Shown: positions 53,953 through 63,836, counted from the stretch's first letter. The stretch is 64,000 bases of DNA from Paeniglutamicibacter terrestris (GCF_012271785.1 NZ_JAAWVT010000007.1:180123-244122); one strand, 5' to 3'. Notes: generated from the sequence alone by a model not told the origin. Made by a program: numbers and translations.

Positions 53953-54597
53953 ATGACAGCAATTGCCCCGGACCACGTAGAAGAGCTTGTATCGGAATCC
54001 CTCATGGATCGCCGCTACGAGACGCAGATCGAACCAGTTAACCGTCTCCTAGATGAGACCCGCGCGCTTCGTCCCGCGACCTCGGTGTCCTACGTCGATC
54101 CAGTGCACAACGTCGAAGAAGTACGCATCATCTCGTTGTACTCCAACATTGGTGTTGCCAACGAAAACGGTTTCATCGATGCCGGCTCCGATGAGGCAGC
54201 TACCCGCATGCTGGGCATGCAGTGGCAGCTGGGCCTTCGCCCCGAATTCATCCTGCCGTGGAACGTTCACCCGTGGCACACCCCCGGTGAGGTCAACGGC
54301 AAGTTCACCCCGCCACAGATCACCTCCGGCCTCAAGCCACTGTTGCGCATGCTCAAGGTCGTGCCGCGCGCATCTGTATTGATCGCCCATGGCACCGAGG
54401 CTCACCGCCTCTCCGAACAATTGGTTAAGACCCAGAACCCGCTGCTGTGGCGTCGTGGTTTCAAAACCTACAAGGTCAAGTCCCTAGACGGACGCGCCTT
54501 TGCCGGCTCACCGGAGCGCCAGCAGGCTCACCTCGAAGAAATCTACGCCGCCTACGCCGACGCCATGGCCCGCACCGGCCTCGCCGCGGCCAAGTAG
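53953..54597 (+). CDS. Uracil-DNA glycosylase-superfamily-like protein
   Basis: A 214-residue protein with LYSNIGVANENGFIDAGSDE, PWNVHPWHTP and VLIAHGTEAHRL, an order resembling UDG-superfamily folds (Asn/His active-site strands). The usual catalytic GQDPY motif is not seen, so glycosylase activity is uncertain. The ATG at 53953 (MTAIAPDH) has AGGAG 12 nt upstream; another ATG at 53941 is too close to it. Confidence 0.7.
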   Translation: MTAIAPDHVEELVSESLMDRRYETQIEPVNRLLDETRALRPATSVSYVDPVHNVEEVRIISLYSNIGVANENGFIDAGSDEAATRMLGMQWQLGLRPEFILPWNVHPWHTPGEVNGKFTPPQITSGLKPLLRMLKVVPRASVLIAHGTEAHRLSEQLVKTQNPLLWRRGFKTYKVKSLDGRAFAGSPERQQAHLEEIYAAYADAMARTGLAAAK

Positions 54598-54667
54598 TAG
54601 AATTCTCACACCAGGGCACGGGAGCCAGTTACCACTGAGCACCGACGCTGCGGATAAACTCAATCTC

Positions 54668-56134
54668 ATGCCCCATAACACCCCCGCCACCGTAAGCCGC
54701 ACCCAGAAACTCCAACTGGGAGCGGCCATGGTCCTCGCGGGGGTGTTGTACGTTGCCCACTCCTTCCTGCGTTTTTCCAACTACGAATCACGCGGTTACG
54801 ACCTGGGCATCTTTGATCAGGCAGCCCGCCAATACGCGATGTTCAAGGCGCCGATCGTCCCCATCAAGGGTGTTGACTTTAACCTCCTGGGGGACCATTT
54901 CCACCCCATCTTGGTCTTATTGGCGCCGTTCTATTGGATCTGGAACGACCCACGCATGCTGGGCATCGTTTTGGCGCTGCTGCTGGTTTCCTCCGCCATC
55001 CCGGTCTACCTCTTTACGCGCACTCGCTTTGGGCACCTCGGGGCATTGCTGACCGCCAGCGCGATGCTGCTCTGGTGGCCATTCCAGGCCATCGTGAACT
55101 GGGAATTCCACGAGGTCGGTTTCGGTGTGCCGATCATGGCCTGGATCATCTGGGCCTTTGACCGCGGGCGTTATTGGTCGGTCATCGGGCTCAGCGCCTC
55201 GCTGCTGCTGATCCGCGAGGACATGGGCATCACCATTGTCGCGGTGGGTATCGTCTTGCTCTTCCACCGCCAGTGGCTCAAGGCCGCTCTGCTGTTTGTC
55301 CTGGGTCTGGGCGGCTACGTGGTGGTCACCAGTTACCTCATCCCGATCTTCTCCCCCGCCGGCGTCTTTAGCTACTGGCAATACACCGCATTGGGCGCGA
55401 GTGCCGGGGCGGCGATCATCTTCCTGATCACGCACCCGTTCCAGTCGATCGCCATCCTCTTCGACCATCAGCTCAAGGTGGCACTGTGGTTGCTCAGCTT
55501 CCTGCCCCTGGCCTTGTTGCCGCTGGCCTCCCCCTACGTCATCCTCGGTGCCCCACTGTTACTCAGCCGGCTGTTTAACGACCGGTTGAACACCTGGGCA
55601 CCGGTGTACCAATACGACGCCATCATGGCCCCGATCTTGATCCTCTCCGCCGTTCACGTGCTCGGAAAGCTCATGGAGCGCTTCGGCTGGCGAAAGATCC
55701 GGGTAGTTGGCCCCGCCTACCTGCTCGCCTTCGCATTGATTGCCACGTTGTTCTTCCACTCGGTGTTCCCGCTGGGTCGCACGCTCACCGGCGCCAATTG
55801 GACCCCGGGCCCTTTGGTGGCAGCCAAGAATCGCGCCGTGGCGATGATTCCCGATGGTGTGTGCGTGGAGGCGGCCGACACCCTGGTGCCGCACCTGACC
55901 ACTCGCACCTACGTGGGCCTGCATGGGGATATCGGTACCGATCTCTCCAGCTGGATGATCATCGACTTCAACGAACAAGAACTCGGTGGTTGGGATCCGC
56001 TGAATCCCCCGCAGGCACTCGATAGGGCCCACGCACTGGGATTCACCGAGGTGGCCCCCATCGACGAGGGCATTCTGGTACTGCACCGTGATATCCCCAC
56101 CGATCCCACCTGCAGCAACTACCTGCAGCGCTAA
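54668..56134 (+). CDS. DUF2079-family polytopic membrane protein (GT-C like)
   Basis: A 488-residue membrane protein with about ten helices. The first loop carries ESRGYDLGIFDQAARQYA and LLGDHFHPI, the DUF2079 hallmark; the acidic pair there resembles the catalytic loop of GT-C glycosyltransferases that use lipid-linked sugars. A soluble C-terminal domain (about 400-488) lies outside. The ATG at 54668 lies 7 nt after TAAACT, so it is probably leaderless. Located near three further GT-C enzymes. Confidence 0.85.
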   Translation: MPHNTPATVSRTQKLQLGAAMVLAGVLYVAHSFLRFSNYESRGYDLGIFDQAARQYAMFKAPIVPIKGVDFNLLGDHFHPILVLLAPFYWIWNDPRMLGIVLALLLVSSAIPVYLFTRTRFGHLGALLTASAMLLWWPFQAIVNWEFHEVGFGVPIMAWIIWAFDRGRYWSVIGLSASLLLIREDMGITIVAVGIVLLFHRQWLKAALLFVLGLGGYVVVTSYLIPIFSPAGVFSYWQYTALGASAGAAIIFLITHPFQSIAILFDHQLKVALWLLSFLPLALLPLASPYVILGAPLLLSRLFNDRLNTWAPVYQYDAIMAPILILSAVHVLGKLMERFGWRKIRVVGPAYLLAFALIATLFFHSVFPLGRTLTGANWTPGPLVAAKNRAVAMIPDGVCVEAADTLVPHLTTRTYVGLHGDIGTDLSSWMIIDFNEQELGGWDPLNPPQALDRAHALGFTEVAPIDEGILVLHRDIPTDPTCSNYLQR

Positions 56135-56391
56135 CCTTTTCTCGCCAGCCTCATAATGCTGGGCTGAATCAGCGGACCCACGTGCTTCTTTGTCCTGGCG
56201 ACGTCTCAGCTCTCACCCCCTCGGGCCTGGGCGCACCACCTTCTCGCTCCGGCACACCCCGGAGAACCGCAACGCGCCGCGAACCGCTCGCGGGGTACGT
56301 GGCCACTATGTGACCGTCGACTTGTGACCGCCGGCAAGCCGACCCCGTTAAGGCAGCCCGGTCAAAGCAGCCCCGTGACGACACTGCGGAT

Positions 56392-56443
56392 ACAACAAAG
56401 CGCGCCGATGTTTACCTGGGTAGACATCGGCGCGCTTTGTTGT
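56392..56443. terminator. Bidirectional terminator between convergent GT-C genes
   Basis: Perfect 20-bp arms (56392-56411 and 56424-56443) with a 12-nt loop between the DUF2079 and GT87 genes, which converge here. Confidence 0.85.
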
Positions 56444-56472
56444 GATGGATCGGGGATGGCCCCGGCTAAAAC

Positions 56473-57792
56473 TTAGGACGTGGTCTTGCTCCGCAGCACA
56501 AAGGCATCGGGAAGATTCTCCAGCGGCCCGGCCAGCGGGTCATCAACGCCCTCTGCTCGCACCTCATCGATCTCCGGGTGGCGAATGTCCTTGATGATCT
56601 TCGCACAGATGTAGATGAGCATGCCCATGTGCGCAACGATCCCCAGGCCATAAAGAATCTCAATGGCCCAGCTGTCACCGAAGTACTTCAGCCCGCTGAC
56701 CCACTTGGCGCTCCACAACCAGACAAAGACCCAGTGGAAGACCTCGATGCCCTGCCATACCAAAAACTCACGCCATTTGGGGCGAGCCAGTACGTAGAGC
56801 GGGATCAGCCACATCACAAATTGTGGTGAATAAACCTTGCCGAAGAGCAGGAACGCCACCACAATCAAGAACGCCAGCTGCGCCATCCGCGGGCGGCGCT
56901 TGGCGCTGAGTCCCAGATAGGCAATGCCCAAGCAGGCGAGGCCAAAGAGCCCGTTGGAGAGCAGGGACATCGTCGAGCCGCTCATGCCGGTCCAGACAAA
57001 CGCCAACCACATCGAGGAGTTGCCCGCCGGCCGATCCCCGGAGAAGGTGTAGAAACGGCTCCACTCATCAAAGGCGGTCAGCATGAAGGGCACGTTGATG
57101 GCCAGCCAGGCCACGGCGCCGGAGGCCAGCGATACCCAGAAGTGCCGCATGCGTCCGGTGCGTAGGCAGAGCACCAAGATCGCACCGAAGAGGAAAAACG
57201 GATACAGTTTCGCGGCGGCGCCCAAGCCCAGCAGCACCCCGGCCAGCACGATGTGTTTGCCTGAGAACGCCAAGAGCCCGCACATCGCCAGCATGACCGC
57301 TAAGAGGTCCCAGTTCAGTTGGCTGGTGAGGATGATACCCGGTGCCAACGCCACCATGATCGCATCACGGCTGCGGTGCCGCGCGGCGTAGGCCACGGCG
57401 ATCACCACGGCTGCCCAGCAGATGAAGGACACGGCGGAGTTGATATCAAAGTAAGCCAGCTGGCGTTCGGGCGAGAAGCCGATGCCGGGTACCAGCATCG
57501 CCGTGAGTCCGGCGGTGATGGCCAGCAATACCGGGTATTCCAGTGCTTGTTCGGCCGGGAGCCCGGTGAAGTACGGGAAGAGCTTATCGGCCATCCCGCG
57601 GGTTCCAAAGAGCTGGGTGAAGTCCGAGTAGCACAGGTGCAGGTGCTGTTCGGCATCCGGCCAGCCGTTGACCCGGCACCACTGCTTGGTCAGCACGGCA
57701 ATAGAGGCACCAATGACGGTGAGCACCAGCAGCCCGATGATGACCGGGCGCGTGGCCTCGCGGGCGTTAAACAGGTTCTTAACCGGTTGCAT
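56473..57792 (-). CDS. GT87-family membrane glycosyltransferase
   Basis: A 439-residue polytopic membrane protein of the GT87/DUF2029 type (PimE and AftC relatives), which use polyprenyl-phosphate sugars in actinobacterial envelope glycans. Visible features are YSDFTQLFGTRGMADKLFPYF in the first outside loop (catalytic Asp expected there), QLNWDLLAVMLAM, LGLGAAAKLYPFFL and VYSPQFVMWLIPL. About ten helices. Sugar and acceptor unknown. Confidence 0.85.
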   Translation of the reverse strand: MQPVKNLFNAREATRPVIIGLLVLTVIGASIAVLTKQWCRVNGWPDAEQHLHLCYSDFTQLFGTRGMADKLFPYFTGLPAEQALEYPVLLAITAGLTAMLVPGIGFSPERQLAYFDINSAVSFICWAAVVIAVAYAARHRSRDAIMVALAPGIILTSQLNWDLLAVMLAMCGLLAFSGKHIVLAGVLLGLGAAAKLYPFFLFGAILVLCLRTGRMRHFWVSLASGAVAWLAINVPFMLTAFDEWSRFYTFSGDRPAGNSSMWLAFVWTGMSGSTMSLLSNGLFGLACLGIAYLGLSAKRRPRMAQLAFLIVVAFLLFGKVYSPQFVMWLIPLYVLARPKWREFLVWQGIEVFHWVFVWLWSAKWVSGLKYFGDSWAIEILYGLGIVAHMGMLIYICAKIIKDIRHPEIDEVRAEGVDDPLAGPLENLPDAFVLRSKTTS

Positions 57793-57911
57793 GACGATCC
57801 GGCTGCCTCATTTCTTTTACGTGGTGCGTGGGTGTTGTTGACGAAGATTTTAGGTGGTCGTGACGATCAAAGAATCCGGGGCTGGATTCTGACTTGGTGC
57901 ACGTCATATCT

Positions 57912-59579
57912 CTAGCGCACACCGGGAGCTTGCCCCGCGCTGCGTTCGGTACCAAAGGTGCTGGCGGTTTTCGGATCGATGAACACGAGGTATCCCATGT
58001 AAGCCAATCCGATGACTGCGGCAAAAATTCGCACCCAGAGTAGCGAGAACCACTGACCAATGGAGAGCTGATCCACCACACCGGCCAGCACCAGCAGCAG
58101 GCACAGGATGTACAGGGCCCGCTCCCACGCGATCGGGTAGCGGCGGGACAGCGCGAAGAAGGGAATCAGCCACAAGAGGTACCAAGGCTGGATGATCGGA
58201 GCCAGAACAACCGCGGCCAGCAGCGCATAACCGGAATAGAGCAGCGGTGGACCGGTCGGACGACGCAGCGCCAACCAGAACACCAGACCCAGGGACACCG
58301 CGCGGAATGCCGTGAATACTGCACCGGAAATAACTGTCAGGTCCCCTCCGAAGAGTGATCCGATCCAACCGGCCAGCATTCCCAGCAGTCCCACCGGGGC
58401 GTAAGGGAAGGCCGCGGATCCGGCACTGGCCATCGCGGCTATCCAGCCGAACCACAGTCCGGAGGCCCAGCCCAGCAGCGCCATTACGGCCAGGGTGACG
58501 GATCCGGCGAAGGACCAGGCCAGCATCTTGCGACCCAGGGTGGCATGACGCCCCACCATCGCGATACCCAAAAATGGCAAGACCAGCACCACAATCGGTT
58601 TGATGGCGATGGCTGCGCTTACGGCAAGAACCCCGAGCAGGTAGCGTTTGCGGGCCACCAGCAGGAAGCCCAGAAGCACACCGCCGATCATCAAACCATC
58701 GTTGTGCACCCCACTGACCATGTTCAGCAAAAACAGTGGATTGGCCACCGAGATCCACAGCGGCCAAGCGGCGCCGCGTCCACTGATCTTGGCCAGTGCC
58801 ACCACGGTGTAGGCGCACAGTGCCACGCCACCCACCGCTATCAGGCGCATCATCAGCACGCCGTATTCGGGCACGGCACCGGAGATGAAATAGGTGAAGC
58901 GGGCGTACATCAAAAACAGCGGGCCGTAGGGTGAGGATGATTCGGCCCAGAGAGAGTCCGAACCCTGCGCAAACCAGCCCGGTAGCTGGGAGACCCAGTC
59001 GCTATAGGGCGAGAGCCCCGCGTGCATTAGCCGGCCCTGTCCCAGATAGGAGTAAACGTCCTTGGAGAGGATCGGAAAGGAAAAGAACAGTGGGATCGAC
59101 CAGATCCAGATGGCCCGCACGATCACCTTCACCGCTCCGGGCCCCTGCGACTCCGAGCGTTGGCGAAGCCTCAACCAGGCACGGAAGAGCAACATGGAGC
59201 CCAGCGCCAACAGTAGCGTGCAGGTGATCACGCCGGCTGCCTCCACGCGTAGCGGCAGCAGCGGCTTGGCACGTGAGAGCAGCGACTCTTGGGAGCTCGG
59301 GATCCACCCCACGCCCCAGGAGCCAAACATGACCATCAGCGAGGCCACCAGGCCCTGCCCGATGGCGATGTTCGGAGAGTCTTCGCCTCCGCCGGTGAAG
59401 TGGCGTAACAGCGGCGTCGTGGCTGCCCGGGTGCGGAGCTTCTCTAAGATACGAGTGGCTCCGGCGATGCCCCAGCGCGTAGACCGTGGCTCAGTTTTGG
59501 CCGGTTGCCCACCAGAGGCTGTGCCCTCGGCCCTGATCATTTTCCCCGTCGGTGACACGGAAGAAGCGGGGTGTTCCAT
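57912..59579 (-). CDS. Polyprenol-phosphomannose-dependent alpha-1,6-mannosyltransferase (MptA/B family)
   Basis: A 555-residue GT-C protein. An N-terminal cytoplasmic extension of about 80 residues precedes the membrane part. Family marks are SKDVYSYLGQGRLMHAGLSPY (first loop, catalytic acid), SSPYGPLFLM, NPLFLLNMVSGVHND and IIQPWYLLWLIPF. It would extend the alpha-1,6-mannan core of lipomannan outside the membrane. Starts 8 bp after the stop of its paralogue, so the two are cotranscribed. A longer reading from 59732 runs into that paralogue and is rejected. Confidence 0.88.
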   Translation of the reverse strand: MEHPASSVSPTGKMIRAEGTASGGQPAKTEPRSTRWGIAGATRILEKLRTRAATTPLLRHFTGGGEDSPNIAIGQGLVASLMVMFGSWGVGWIPSSQESLLSRAKPLLPLRVEAAGVITCTLLLALGSMLLFRAWLRLRQRSESQGPGAVKVIVRAIWIWSIPLFFSFPILSKDVYSYLGQGRLMHAGLSPYSDWVSQLPGWFAQGSDSLWAESSSPYGPLFLMYARFTYFISGAVPEYGVLMMRLIAVGGVALCAYTVVALAKISGRGAAWPLWISVANPLFLLNMVSGVHNDGLMIGGVLLGFLLVARKRYLLGVLAVSAAIAIKPIVVLVLPFLGIAMVGRHATLGRKMLAWSFAGSVTLAVMALLGWASGLWFGWIAAMASAGSAAFPYAPVGLLGMLAGWIGSLFGGDLTVISGAVFTAFRAVSLGLVFWLALRRPTGPPLLYSGYALLAAVVLAPIIQPWYLLWLIPFFALSRRYPIAWERALYILCLLLVLAGVVDQLSIGQWFSLLWVRIFAAVIGLAYMGYLVFIDPKTASTFGTERSAGQAPGVR

Positions 59580-59587
59580 CGCAGGGC

Positions 59588-61159
59588 TCACGTGCTGGGC
59601 ACCTGCGGATCGTTCTTCCCCGTGGTGGGCTCTGCTTCCGCCGTTCGGCGGCGCAGGCGCGCGGGCAAGGTGGCCACAAAAAGGCTGCGCGTACGCGGAT
59701 CCAAGAACGCTAGGTAGGCCATCGAGACCCACGAAATGGCCGTGGAGAGCTGCTTAACCCACGGGTCTAGGTCCGAGAGGAACTGCCAAATAAAGATTTG
59801 GTCCGCGGCTCCGAAGGCGATGAAGAACGCGGTGGTGAAGTAGACCCACAATAGCTGCCAGTCATCCCGGATTCCGGTGATGGCGAAGAAGGGCAGCAGC
59901 CAGAGGATGTACCAAGGCTGGATGATCGGCGAGAGGATCACCAGCGCGGAAAAGGCAAGGGCCATGCGTTGGACGATGTGCGACTGCTTGCCCTTGAAGA
60001 TCAGCAGCAGTACCAAGCCCACCGAGGCCAACCGTGCCACCAGCTTCACTGCCGGTAACAGCCAGTCGGTGCCGATCCCGATGGTGGTCAGAGCACCGTG
60101 CAGCACGGCGTTCAGCGCCCCCACGGGGGCGAAGATGACAGTTCCGGTTCCGGTTCCCAGCATGACCTTGAGCCAGCCAAAACCGTAACCGTTGGCCCAG
60201 CCGATGACCGCCATGATGACGGCGACAAGTGTTGCGGTGTACACCCAGTAGCGAATCTTGCGCCACCAGCCAGCATCTGGGCCCGCCCAGAGCAGGCCGA
60301 TGAATGGCAACAGCACCAGAGTGATCGGCTTGACGCCAATGGATGCGGCAATCAGCACCACACCCAAGACTCCGCGGCGTGTGGCCGCGTAGTAGGTTCC
60401 CGCCAAGGCGAGGCCCACCATGAGGGAGTCATTGTGTGCGCTGGCCACAAAGCTGATCAGGAACAGCGGGTTGGCCACAGAAATCCATGTGGCCTTGGCG
60501 CCGGAAACCTTGTGCAGCGACGCAATCTTCGGCACATAAATCATGCACAACAAGACCCCGGCAAAGGCCACGAGGCGGAAGAGCAGTACGGATAAATCGG
60601 GACTGGTTCCAACCATGCGATTTACCGCGAACTCAACTATCAGGTAGAGCGGCCCGTAGGGGGTCTCGTCTTCCGCCCAGGTGATGTCCGCACCGAGTTG
60701 AAACCAGTTGTTCAGCGTGGAGATGCCTGCCACATAGGGGTCTTGTCCGGCAGCCACCAAGCGTCCTTGGCCAATGTAGGCAAAAACGTCGCGGGAAAAG
60801 ATGGGCAAGGCAAACAGCATCGGGATGCTCCACGACCAGATGGCGCGCTTCACAACCACCAGGGAGCCCTCTGGCCACCCGGCCAGTTGCTGGCCGAGTC
60901 GTAGCCATGCTCTGAACAAGATCCAGCAGCCCACCGTCAGCACCACGGTGCCGACCACAACGCCGACGTAGTCAGTACGGATAGCAATCAGTAATGGGTT
61001 GCGGTTCATGGGCGAAACACTGGCCAACCAACCGACAGCGTAGGACCCCAACATGACCATGATCGAGCCGATGGTGCCCTGGATCAATGGTGAAAGGTGC
61101 GGTCCGCGCCCGGTGGCCTTGGATTTAGCGGTGGGAACGGAGGAATGCACGTGGTTCAT
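59588..61159 (-). CDS. Polyprenol-phosphomannose-dependent alpha-1,6-mannosyltransferase (MptA/B family), paralogue
   Basis: A 523-residue paralogue of the next gene with the same marks in order: FSRDVFAYIGQGRLVAAGQDPY, ETPYGPLYLI, NPLFLISFVASAHND and IIQPWYILWLLPF. About 13 membrane helices. AGGAG lies 10 nt before the ATG. In mycobacteria and corynebacteria MptB starts and MptA finishes the mannan core; which of the two does which here cannot be decided from sequence alone. Confidence 0.88.
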   Translation of the reverse strand: MNHVHSSVPTAKSKATGRGPHLSPLIQGTIGSIMVMLGSYAVGWLASVSPMNRNPLLIAIRTDYVGVVVGTVVLTVGCWILFRAWLRLGQQLAGWPEGSLVVVKRAIWSWSIPMLFALPIFSRDVFAYIGQGRLVAAGQDPYVAGISTLNNWFQLGADITWAEDETPYGPLYLIVEFAVNRMVGTSPDLSVLLFRLVAFAGVLLCMIYVPKIASLHKVSGAKATWISVANPLFLISFVASAHNDSLMVGLALAGTYYAATRRGVLGVVLIAASIGVKPITLVLLPFIGLLWAGPDAGWWRKIRYWVYTATLVAVIMAVIGWANGYGFGWLKVMLGTGTGTVIFAPVGALNAVLHGALTTIGIGTDWLLPAVKLVARLASVGLVLLLIFKGKQSHIVQRMALAFSALVILSPIIQPWYILWLLPFFAITGIRDDWQLLWVYFTTAFFIAFGAADQIFIWQFLSDLDPWVKQLSTAISWVSMAYLAFLDPRTRSLFVATLPARLRRRTAEAEPTTGKNDPQVPST

Positions 61160-61465
61160 GGGGTGCCCACTCCTGACTCATCGTTCCCACTATGGTTATG
61201 GATTTTCAGGGGGCACCTGTCCCCCTGCTACCCGCTGGCAGGTGCCCCAACACGGGCGCGATCCTGCGCGTAAAAATCAAATTCCACCCTAGCACCGTGA
61301 CATACCAATGCCCGGGAGGCAACGGCACGTTGCGCCAGAGCTCACATCACACCAAACCAGCAACCCGGACCCATCATCGTGGCGTGGCCTTCTTCCGACC
61401 GGACGGAAAGTACATAAGGTGGTGATAACTCGAATACTCAGCAGCAAAAGATCAAGGGGACAGCC
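61160..61465. other. Divergent promoter region
   Basis: About 300 bp between the mannosyltransferase operon and the small membrane protein gene. No ORF of merit. It must contain promoters for both directions; no clear palindrome is seen. Confidence 0.4.
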
Positions 61466-61672
61466 GTGGGCAGGCGGACAAAAAACGTTGAGAACCCGGT
61501 GCGCAATCACGCACTGCTCGGCTGGGGCATCTTCATCTCACTGCTACTGGGTGTCGCCTCCCCGCAATTGGGTCTTAGTACCGTTGCAGCGATCGCCTTG
61601 GTTGGCACCTGTTTAGTCGTATTCCTGTTGCTTTGGCTTTTGAGCAGTTCACGGGGTTCTTCGCGTTCCTAG
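61466..61672 (+). CDS. Small two-helix membrane protein
   Basis: A 68-residue protein with a basic N-terminus, two hydrophobic helices (about 18-36 and 39-60) and a Ser/Arg tail. The GTG start follows AAGGGGA. Unknown family. Lies alone upstream of orn. Confidence 0.65.
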   Translation: MGRRTKNVENPVRNHALLGWGIFISLLLGVASPQLGLSTVAAIALVGTCLVVFLLLWLLSSSRGSSRS

Positions 61673-61811
61673 AACTCGCCCTCCCCGGCGGCGGATCATC
61701 GGTCCTCATACGGGAAGTCGGTCCCGCGGCAGGTCTCCCCGGCCGCGGCTTCTGCCCACGGGAACGTGGACGGAAGCCGCGGCCACTGCGGAATCGGGTA
61801 AATTGGGGCTT

Positions 61812-62429
61812 GTGTCTATTTCAGCTGAAAAAATTGTGTGGATTGACTGCGAGATGACAGGCCTGAGCCTGGAAAACGACGCGTTGATCGAAGTGGCGGT
61901 CCTGGTAACGGACTCCGAACTAAACGTCCTGGGTGACGGCGTAGAAGTGGTGATCAAGCCATCGGCCGAAGCCATGGAGCAAATGAATGATTTTGTTCGC
62001 AACATGCACATCACCAGCGGACTGATCACCGAGCTCGATGCCGGTCTGGAAATGGGCGCTGCCCAGAAGATTGTCATGGACTACATCCGCGCCTATGCTC
62101 CCGAGCCCAACAAGGCGCTGCTGGCCGGCAATTCCGTGGGTACCGATAAGAACTTCTTGGCCCGCGATATGCCAGAGGTCATCGAGCACCTGCACTACCG
62201 GATCCTGGATGTCTCCACGATCAAGGAGTTGGCCCGCCGCTGGTACCCGCGCGCATTCTTCCAAGCTCCGCCCAAGACCGGTAACCACCGGGCACTCGGC
62301 GATATCCAGGACTCCATCGATGAACTGAAATACTACCGAGCCACCGTGATGGTCCCGGCCCCCGGTCCCGATAAGGCCACGGCAAAGGCCGCCGCGACTA
62401 GGATCGTTGCCGAAAAACCGACCAATTAA
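61812..62429 (+). CDS. orn: Oligoribonuclease
   Basis: Degrades 2- to 5-nt RNA fragments, including pGpG. The 205-residue DEDDh exonuclease has WIDCEMTGL (first D and E), NSVGTDKNFLARDMP and the late HRALGDIQDSIDEL (His and Asp). The GTG at 61812 lies 7 nt after TAAATT without a Shine-Dalgarno sequence, so it is probably leaderless; the TTG at 61803 would lie within the -10 box. tRNA-His follows. Confidence 0.95.
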   Translation: MSISAEKIVWIDCEMTGLSLENDALIEVAVLVTDSELNVLGDGVEVVIKPSAEAMEQMNDFVRNMHITSGLITELDAGLEMGAAQKIVMDYIRAYAPEPNKALLAGNSVGTDKNFLARDMPEVIEHLHYRILDVSTIKELARRWYPRAFFQAPPKTGNHRALGDIQDSIDELKYYRATVMVPAPGPDKATAKAAATRIVAEKPTN

Positions 62430-62569
62430 TCACTGTGGTGCAGAACACAGCCCGAAACAGGCAATCCGAGTTGGCACTCCACCTCCACTTGTGTGTAAGA
62501 TAGTTCTCGTTGCCCAGCAGTTCGGAAGTAATTCGGAACGGTTGAGCGACTAGCCTTAGGGCGAACTTG

Positions 62570-62645
62570 GTGGGTATAGCTCAGTTGGCAGAGCATCTGG
62601 TTGTGGTCCAGAAGGTCGCGGGTTCAATCCCCGTTACTCACCCCA
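62570..62645 (+). tRNA. tRNA-His (anticodon GTG)
   Basis: Full cloverleaf: acceptor arms GTGGGTA/TACTCAC, D-arm TAGCTCAGTTGGCAGAGCA, anticodon GTG at 62603-62605 in loop TTGTGGT, T-arm with GGTTCAATC and an encoded CCA. The G at 62569 can be the extra G-1 opposite C73, the identity mark of tRNA-His. Confidence 0.97.
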
Positions 62646-62649
62646 AAGA

Positions 62650-62680
62650 AGCCGCTCCGGATTAGTCCGGAGCGGCTTTT
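62650..62680 (+). terminator. Terminator of tRNA-His
   Basis: Perfect 11-bp arms (62650-62660 and 62667-62677) with a 6-nt loop and TTTT at the end, 4 nt after the tRNA. Confidence 0.9.
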
Positions 62681-62754
62681 CTCATTCCATACCAGTTTGT
62701 ACTTTTCACGACGTGCCCTAGCTCGGCGCAGCAGCAGATGATTTGAGGGGACAG

Positions 62755-63135
62755 ATGAAACACGGGCTCATTCATGAAGACCCCGATCATTTCCGCGAAA
62801 TGGTCACGGAATTCAAAAACCACGGCGTTGCCCCGAGCTTCCTGGCCCAGGAATCCAAGTATGTTATTCCTCATCCGCTGCGCGTACCCGCCGGAATCGC
62901 CGGAGGGTCGCCCTGTACCGCTCTCAACGGCGTCGACGGCACCGCGGTCAACGCCGAGGTCCGCGAAGCAGTTACCGGCCGCCAGAAGCTTGCCTGGGCG
63001 GTTGAAAAGAACTTGTCGAGCAGAGCTGAGTATCGCCAGTTGCGCGGAGGCCAGAACGGCGCGTTTGAGCACCTGCCGGTTCAGCAATACTGGCAGCGAG
63101 AGCACTCCCCCTCAATGCTGGTATCCGCGAGATGA
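62755..63135 (+). CDS. Unrecognised small protein
   Basis: A 126-residue ORF with GAGGGG 7 nt before its ATG and GC-rich third codon positions like true genes here. It begins MKHGLIHEDPDHFREMV and contains QESKYVIPHPLRVPAG. There is no membrane helix or signal peptide. I do not recognise the family; it could be a fragment of a larger protein. An overlapping ORF on the other strand is less convincing. Confidence 0.5.
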   Translation: MKHGLIHEDPDHFREMVTEFKNHGVAPSFLAQESKYVIPHPLRVPAGIAGGSPCTALNGVDGTAVNAEVREAVTGRQKLAWAVEKNLSSRAEYRQLRGGQNGAFEHLPVQQYWQREHSPSMLVSAR

Positions 63136-63263
63136 TGAATAAACCCCGCAGCAACGCGCTACCCAACGATCCCTAGCGCACCGACAGTCACACGCTTGCA
63201 GATCCACCACTAGCGTCACCATCACAACTTATTTATTGGCAACAGAAAGTCCTAGGAGAAGTC

Positions 63264-63836
63264 TTGAGCATTCGTCCTGTCACCATCTACGGCGAGCCCG
63301 TGCTGCACGTTCGGGCAAAGGAAGTCACAGCATTCGACGATGAGCTGCGTGAAATCATCGCCGACATGTTCGACACCATGGATGCGGCCAATGGCGTAGG
63401 CCTGGCAGCACCGCAGATCGGCATCGGCCTTCGGATCTTTACTTACGAGTTTGAAAATGAGGACGGGGCTCCGCATCGCGGCGTGCTGGTTAACCCGCGG
63501 CTGACGCTTTCGAAAGTCTCGCAGGGAACTCCGGACCCGGATGAGGAGATTGAAGGTTGCCTTTCCGCTCCGGCACTTAATTTCCCACTCAAACGAGCCG
63601 AATTCGCACGTGTCGAAGGATTCGACGGCGATGGAAATGAGGTCAATTTTGAGGCCACCGGGTGGTTCGCGCGCATCATGCAGCACGAATATGACCATCT
63701 AGACGGTTACCTCTACGTTGACAAGCTCAATGAGAAGTGGGCTCGTCGCTGGAAGAAAGCGAAGAAGTCTCTGGGCTGGGGTGTCCCCAACCTGACATGG
63801 ATGCCGGGAACCGACGAGGACCCATTCGGGCACTAG
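63264..63836 (+). CDS. def: Peptide deformylase
   Basis: Removes the formyl group from new proteins. The 190-residue protein carries all three motifs: GVGLAAPQIG (about residue 45), EGCLSAP (about 97, metal Cys) and QHEYDHLDG (about 139, metal His and catalytic Glu). A TTG start at 63264 follows GGAG. It stands alone with a strong terminator downstream. Confidence 0.95.
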   Translation: MSIRPVTIYGEPVLHVRAKEVTAFDDELREIIADMFDTMDAANGVGLAAPQIGIGLRIFTYEFENEDGAPHRGVLVNPRLTLSKVSQGTPDPDEEIEGCLSAPALNFPLKRAEFARVEGFDGDGNEVNFEATGWFARIMQHEYDHLDGYLYVDKLNEKWARRWKKAKKSLGWGVPNLTWMPGTDEDPFGH

